Positions 59,612-64,000 of a stretch of 64,000 nt of DNA are shown piece by piece. Location of the stretch: NCBI RefSeq assembly GCF_000622405.1, contig NZ_JASF01000005.1, positions 1,302,001 through 1,366,000 of the forward strand, read 5' to 3'. Position 1 is the stretch's first letter. Each line of letters opens with the position of its first letter. Under the pieces are notes generated by a model. It saw nothing but the letters and a program-made list of their open reading frames with translations, ran no database searches and was not told the origin of the DNA. The translations under genes and the position numbers were made by a program. This stretch comes from Sulfitobacter donghicola DSW-25 = KCTC 12864 = JCM 14565 (GTDB taxonomy: Bacteria; Pseudomonadota; Alphaproteobacteria; Rhodobacterales; Rhodobacteraceae).

Positions 59612-60307
59612 ATGATCACACTTTACACCTTCGCCCAAGGTTTTGGACAATTCAGCTACAGCCCGTTTTGCACCAAAGCTGGTTGGCTGCTGAATTTATC
59701 TGGCACCCCTTGGATCAGAAAAGATATGAACGACCCCCGAAAAATGCCTCTCGGCAAGCTGCCAGTTATCGGCTTAACGGATGGCACGCTCATCCCTGAC
59801 AGCGACAATATCCGAAAGCACCTAGAGGATGCTGGATTTGATTTCGATGCAGGTCTGTCCATTCGCGACAAGGCCACCTCGCGGGCGTTTATCCGCATGG
59901 CCGAAGAGCACATCTATTTCCATCAGGTGTTGGATCGCTGGGGTGATGATGCCAACTGGAACGCCGTTCAGCAAGAATACTTTGGCTTTCTACCCGCCCT
60001 GTTGAGGGGCTTTATCACCAAGAAACTGCGCAAAGATCTGATGCGCACCATGCACGGATTGGGTTTGGGCCGTATGAGCGTGAAAGAACGCCTTGAGCGG
60101 ATTGAACCAGACCTGGCTGCTATAACCGCGCAACTGGGCGATCGTTCGTTTTTGTTCGGCGATAAACCAACGGCGGCGGACGCAAGCGTGGGCGCGATTT
60201 TGAACGCGATCACCGCATCGCCTGTGCCTACGCCTCTGTCACGTCGCGTGGCAAATGATCCTGTCCTCAGCGCTTATGGCGCGCGCTGTGCCGCCGCTAT
60301 GGGCTAG
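59612..60307 (+). CDS. Glutathione S-transferase family protein
   Basis: A 231-residue protein with a thioredoxin-fold N-terminus (ITLYTFAQGFGQFSYSPFCTKAGWLLNLSG, about residues 2-32) and a C-terminal helical domain with LFGDKPTAADASVGAILNAI. The SPFCTKA motif places a Cys or Ser in the GST active site; the family of fungal-like failed-axon-connection GSTs is close. AGGGACC precedes the ATG at 59612. It is divergent from the WYL regulator and converges with rnr, sharing CTAG at the stops. Confidence 0.85.
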   Translation: MITLYTFAQGFGQFSYSPFCTKAGWLLNLSGTPWIRKDMNDPRKMPLGKLPVIGLTDGTLIPDSDNIRKHLEDAGFDFDAGLSIRDKATSRAFIRMAEEHIYFHQVLDRWGDDANWNAVQQEYFGFLPALLRGFITKKLRKDLMRTMHGLGLGRMSVKERLERIEPDLAAITAQLGDRSFLFGDKPTAADASVGAILNAITASPVPTPLSRRVANDPVLSAYGARCAAAMG

Positions 60308-62559
60308 CGACGGCTGCGAGACACCTTGCGCTTTTTCGCGGCCTTCTTGCCCTTGGCCTTCGCCGATTTCCGGCGGGGGCTACGGCCTGCGGGGCTGCGT
60401 CGACCTTGCGGGATTTTCTCGTCTTCGATTTCCAGCAGTTCCAGCGCTATACCACCTGTCACGGGTGTCACTTCGGACAGGCGCACCGTTACGCGCTGAC
60501 CCAGACCGATCGTCATGCCGGTATCAGACCCCATCAGCGTTCCCGCATCCGCATCGTGGTGGAAGTATTCGCGCCCGATGTTGCGCATGGGGATCAGCCC
60601 GTCCGCGCCTGTTTCATCCAGTTTTACGAATGCGCCGAAACGGGCAACGCCACTGATGCGGCCTGTCATCTCGTTTCCAACGCGCTCCGACAGGTAGGAT
60701 GCCAAATAGCGATCTGTCGTGTCACGTTCCGCAATCATCGAACGGCGTTCGGTGTCCGAGATATGCGTACCCGTGGCTTCCATATCCTCGATGTCATGCG
60801 GGGACAGACCATCCTTTCCCCAACCATGCGCGGTGATAAGCGCACGGTGAACCAGCAAATCCGCATAGCGGCGAATGGGCGATGTGAAATGCGCATAGGA
60901 TCGCAGCGCCAAGCCAAAGTGGCCGATGTGATCGGGCCCATAGTATGCCTGTGTCATGGATCGCAAGGTCGAGATATTGATCAGCTCGGCATCATCACTA
61001 CCCGCTGCCTGATCCAACAAACGATTAAGGTGCGCCGTCTGAAGCACCTGCCCCTTAGCAAGGGTATAACCAGCTGCGGCGGCTGTCTCTCTCAGCGCAT
61101 CCAGCTTTTCGGGCGTTGGCTCTTCATGGGTGCGAAACAGCAGCGGTGTTTTCTTGGCAATCAGCGTTTCGGCCGCGGCGACATTCGCCAGCACCATGAA
61201 TTCTTCGATCAGTCGGTGCGCGTCCAGACGCACACGGAAATTGACCGAACGTACAGTGCCGTTTTCGTCCAGTTCAATCCGCCGTTCAGGCAAATCCAGA
61301 TCAAGAGGCTGGCGCCGCTCACGCGCTGAGACGAGCGCAGCATAAGCAGCATATAGGGGCTCTAAAACAGTCTCTAATAAGGGTTTTGTGCGTTCATTCG
61401 GGTTTCCGTCAATCGCGTCTTGCACCTCTTCATAGTGCAAGCTGGCGGGCGAGCGCATAAGGCCACGGTGGAAATCGTGGTGCAGTTTGTTGCCCTCTGC
61501 ATCCAGCACCATACGCACGGCCATACAGGCCCGATCAACCCCTTCGTGCAGGGAACACAGATCACCCGATAGGCGGTCGGGCAACTTCGGGACAACGCGG
61601 TCTGGAAAATAGGTCGAGTTTCCGCGCTTGCGCGCCTCACGGTCCAATGCCGAACCGGGTGTGACAAAGGCTGCGACATCCGCGATAGCGACCCAAAGGA
61701 TGTGTCCGCCTTTGTTCGCAGGATCGGTGTCAGCCTCGGCGAAACACGCGTCATCGTGGTCGCGCGCGTCTGACGGGTCGATGGTCACCAATGGCAGTTC
61801 GCGCAAATCTTCGCGTCCGTCCAAACCTGTCGGAGTCGCCGCATCGGCCTGCGCGACAACATCATCCGGAAAATCATCGGGAATGTTATGCTGGTGGATC
61901 GCGATCAGTGAAACAGCCTTGGGCGCTGATGGGTCACCTAGACGGTCAACAATACGGGCGCGTGGCAAGCCCATGCGCCCCTTTGGACCGGCAAGCTCGG
62001 CCTCAACCAGCTCACCCTCTTTCGCGCCACCTGTGGCGTCCGAGGGTACAGCCCATTCTTTGTCAGCACCTTTATCAATCGGCAAGATCCGCCCGCCTTC
62101 GGCATGTTTACGGAAGATGCCTATGATCTTTTTCGGATTTGTACCGATGCGACGGATTAGGCGCCCCTCATAGTGGTGCGCCTCTCCCTTGACCAAGGTA
62201 AGCCGCGCCAAGATGCGATCGCCTGCGCCCAGCGCGGGATCAGCCGCCCGCGGGATCATCAAGACGACAGGCTCTTGCCCTTCTCCACCCCATTCCATGG
62301 GCTTGGCATATAGGTCGCCATCTCCATCGGGCCCCGTAACCAGCAGCACGCTGACAGGTGGCAAACGTTCTGGGTCACTATAGGACTTTTTGCGCTTTTC
62401 CAGATGCCCCTCGGCCTCCAGCTCTTTCAGCAGGCGTTTCAGATCGATCCGCGCAGCCCCTTTGATGCCGAACGCCTTTGCGATGTCACGCTTGGCGGTA
62501 AGGGTCGGGTTTTCTTCGATCCAGCTGAGGATTTCTTGTTTTGTCGGTATTTTATTCAT
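60304..62559 (-). CDS. rnr: Ribonuclease R
   Basis: A 751-residue 3'-5' exoribonuclease. It has an N-terminal winged helix, cold-shock domains, the RNB catalytic region with DPSDARDHDDACFAE (Asp cluster near residues 265-275), and a C-terminal S1 domain (ISGVARFGAFVKLDETGADGLIPM). A Lys/Arg-rich tail (RRSPAGRSPRRKSAKAKGKK) follows. Length and domain order fit RNase R rather than RNase II. Confidence 0.96.
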   Translation of the reverse strand: MNKIPTKQEILSWIEENPTLTAKRDIAKAFGIKGAARIDLKRLLKELEAEGHLEKRKKSYSDPERLPPVSVLLVTGPDGDGDLYAKPMEWGGEGQEPVVLMIPRAADPALGAGDRILARLTLVKGEAHHYEGRLIRRIGTNPKKIIGIFRKHAEGGRILPIDKGADKEWAVPSDATGGAKEGELVEAELAGPKGRMGLPRARIVDRLGDPSAPKAVSLIAIHQHNIPDDFPDDVVAQADAATPTGLDGREDLRELPLVTIDPSDARDHDDACFAEADTDPANKGGHILWVAIADVAAFVTPGSALDREARKRGNSTYFPDRVVPKLPDRLSGDLCSLHEGVDRACMAVRMVLDAEGNKLHHDFHRGLMRSPASLHYEEVQDAIDGNPNERTKPLLETVLEPLYAAYAALVSARERRQPLDLDLPERRIELDENGTVRSVNFRVRLDAHRLIEEFMVLANVAAAETLIAKKTPLLFRTHEEPTPEKLDALRETAAAAGYTLAKGQVLQTAHLNRLLDQAAGSDDAELINISTLRSMTQAYYGPDHIGHFGLALRSYAHFTSPIRRYADLLVHRALITAHGWGKDGLSPHDIEDMEATGTHISDTERRSMIAERDTTDRYLASYLSERVGNEMTGRISGVARFGAFVKLDETGADGLIPMRNIGREYFHHDADAGTLMGSDTGMTIGLGQRVTVRLSEVTPVTGGIALELLEIEDEKIPQGRRSPAGRSPRRKSAKAKGKKAAKKRKVSRSRR

Positions 62560-62595
62560 GTGAAGGGCCTAGCACGGTGACAAAGGCGCGTCACA

Positions 62596-63168
62596 TTAAT
62601 TTAGGTCGGCCACTGTATCTACGTCTCGCAAGGTCGCAACTGTGGCTATGCGGTGATCAGGCAGGGTCGCCATAGTATCGGATAACGCATGTTCGGTTGA
62701 CCACCGCACCCCATCAAAAATGCTAGGCGGAACAGCCTTGCTGCGCTTTAGCCCAACCAGCCAATATCCACCGTCAACAGCAGGTCCAAAAACTGCGTCA
62801 TGATTGCCCAGCGCGGCAAACGCCTCTGCAATGCGGTCTGCGTTTACGTCTGGAATATCCCCACCAATCACACAGACAGGACCAATTGCAGGCGCGCGCA
62901 AAGCGCGTTCCATCCGGTCCCCCAGATTTCCACGCCCTTGTGGCATGCGCTGGAATCGCTGTGGCCAAACCCTTGTCGTCATGCCTGTACGATCCGGTGC
63001 GACGGCCAAAATAACATTCCAACGCGGGTCTTCTATTCGGTTCAAAAGTCGGCGCACCTGATGCCGAAACCACCATGCGGAACCAACCATACCTATATCG
63101 CGGCCCAGACGGGTTTTTACCCGCCCCGCCTGAGGCACCTTTAACATGACAACCACAGTCTGTTTCAC
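62596..63168 (-). CDS. DUF2064 / TIGR04282 glycosyltransferase-like protein
   Basis: A 190-residue protein resembling the nucleotidyl/glycosyltransferase-like family DUF2064, with VKTRLGRDIG at the start, GNLGDRMERAL, IGGDIPDVNADRI and FGPAVDGGYWLVGL. These form a GT-A-type nucleotide-binding fold. The GTG start at 63168 overlaps the stop of the acetyltransferase gene (GTGA). The substrate is unknown. Confidence 0.8.
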   Translation of the reverse strand: MKQTVVVMLKVPQAGRVKTRLGRDIGMVGSAWWFRHQVRRLLNRIEDPRWNVILAVAPDRTGMTTRVWPQRFQRMPQGRGNLGDRMERALRAPAIGPVCVIGGDIPDVNADRIAEAFAALGNHDAVFGPAVDGGYWLVGLKRSKAVPPSIFDGVRWSTEHALSDTMATLPDHRIATVATLRDVDTVADLN

Positions 63169-63581
63169 AGGTTTTTCTCCATCATCTGGTGCGGCTCACC
63201 TTCGTCTAGATACGGTTCTGCAAAGGCCCGAAAACCCAGCTTTTCATAAAACCCAACCGCATGGGCCTGCGCACCCAATACAACGCGGGCCATCTTGTTT
63301 TGCCTTGCGACCTGAACAGCTGCTTGAATCAATCGCGCGCCAAGCCCAGTGCCGCGCCCAGATCTCAAAACGCAGACGCGGCCGATCTTTGCCGTATCCT
63401 CTTTGATAAACACTCGGGCTGTTCCGATCGGCGTCCCGTCTTGCTCGGCGAGCAAATGAATACTGACAGGGTCTAGCTCGTCTATTTCACCTTCAGCGGA
63501 ATAGCCTTGCTCTTGGACAAAGACCTGATGGCGCAGGGCATAGCAGGTTTCGCGGTCTTGGGTTTCATGGATATTAATCAA
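63165..63581 (-). CDS. GNAT family N-acetyltransferase
   Basis: A 138-residue protein. The acetyl-CoA motif [25 protein letters not shown] (about residues 67-90) and [23 protein letters not shown] are clear GNAT features, of the ElaA type. The start is a TTG whose last two bases overlap the TGA stop of dapE, so translation is coupled. An acceptor substrate cannot be named. Confidence 0.85.
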   Translation of the reverse strand: MINIHETQDRETCYALRHQVFVQEQGYSAEGEIDELDPVSIHLLAEQDGTPIGTARVFIKEDTAKIGRVCVLRSGRGTGLGARLIQAAVQVARQNKMARVVLGAQAHAVGFYEKLGFRAFAEPYLDEGEPHQMMEKNL

Positions 63582-64000
63582 GAAAAATAGTCCTGAAGAA
63601 TGCGGGTATAGACGGTTTTCAACTCGCGAATGTGATCCACGCGCACATGTTCATCCACTTGGTGCATCGACTGGCCGACAAGGCCAAATTCAACAACGGG
63701 GCAGTGCGATTTTACAAACCGCGCATCCGATGTACCGCCTGTGGTCGATAGTTCGGGTTTAACACCGGTCACGGCCTCGACCGCGTTTGATACCATGGCT
63801 GACAGGGCACCTGGAGGGGTGATAAAGCTCTCGCCGGATATCTTTATGTGTGTTTCAACCTCTACACCAAAGGTTTCCCGAATTGCCGCGACTTCCTCTT
63901 CGATCCACGCGGTCAGGCTTGCGCCTGAATGGGTGTCGTTAAAACGGATATTCACCGCCGATGTACATTCGGCAGGAATAACATTGGTTGCAGGGTTGCC
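63578..64000 (-). CDS. dapE: Succinyl-diaminopimelate desuccinylase, C-terminal part (cut by window edge)
   Basis: The window shows the last 140 residues of an M20-family enzyme of the lysine/diaminopimelate pathway, which removes succinate from N-succinyl-LL-DAP. The frame enters from the right edge with [20 protein letters not shown], then [36 protein letters not shown], the conserved end of DapE with the catalytic-site STTGGTSD motif and metal-ligand His. The start lies outside the window. Confidence 0.93.
   Translation of the reverse strand, partial: GNPATNVIPAECTSAVNIRFNDTHSGASLTAWIEEEVAAIRETFGVEVETHIKISGESFITPPGALSAMVSNAVEAVTGVKPELSTTGGTSDARFVKSHCPVVEFGLVGQSMHQVDEHVRVDHIRELKTVYTRILQDYFS

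Noticed and set aside
60406-61329. A 307-codon plus-strand frame opposite rnr
   Set aside because: It runs inside the RNB domain of RNase R and resembles no protein; it is a shadow frame.

Overview
The window looks like chromosomal DNA of a marine alphaproteobacterium of the Roseobacter group (Rhodobacterales). Three things point there: a CbtAB cobalt transporter and CobW/CobN locus under a cobalamin riboswitch; a Fur/Mur regulator divergent from sitABCD; and a compact alphaproteobacterial flagellar cluster with FlaF, FlbT, MotE, a DUF6468 protein and a DUF1217 protein, preceded by CtrA-type boxes. No rRNA, tRNA, CRISPR array, insertion sequence or prophage was seen. Both window edges cut genes: cobN on the left and dapE on the right.

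Layout. 1-4.4 kb (minus strand): cobalamin riboswitch, cbtB, cbtA, a His-rich exported protein, a DUF1636 protein, cobW and cobN. These form a cobalt-uptake and cobalt-insertion operon. 4.5-8.5 kb: a Fur-family regulator (probably Mur) divergent from the manganese ABC transporter sitABCD. 8.5-12.4 kb: a class IV aminotransferase with NAD-salvage genes pncB and pncA, then the tRNA hydroxylase gene trhO. 12.4-45.1 kb: a flagellar island of about 33 kb holding motB, hook/filament/ring/rod genes, the export apparatus (FlhA, FlhB, FliP, FliQ, FliR, FliI, and FliH- and FliJ-like proteins), stator genes, FlbT/FlaF/flagellin, FlgN, FlgJ, FliK and FlgD. fliG, fliM, fliD and fliS are not in the window. 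Three TTAR-N7-TTAR boxes with exact CtrA spacing lie in front of motB, flgE and the divergent fliF/fliL pair.

45.1-57.5 kb: two polyamine-type ABC transporters (potFGHI-like on the minus strand with an FAD oxidoreductase; a second complete system on the plus strand) on either side of a class III aminotransferase. Together they resemble a putrescine/spermidine uptake and catabolism locus. 57.5-64 kb: housekeeping genes, namely a lytic transglycosylase, a WYL regulator divergent from a glutathione S-transferase, RNase R, a DUF2064 protein, a GNAT acetyltransferase and dapE.

The most unusual items are inside the flagellar island. One is an intact 231-residue secreted protein that aligns along its length with flagellar-type lytic transglycosylases but has lost the catalytic Glu and most signature residues. 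Another is a 754-residue secreted helical protein encoded directly after motE-motA. A third is the C-terminal half of a polysaccharide flippase stranded between fliP and flgI. The flagellin transcript also has a long leader with two hairpins, next to flbT and flaF. Family assignments come from reading the translated sequence and recalling families; no database search was run.
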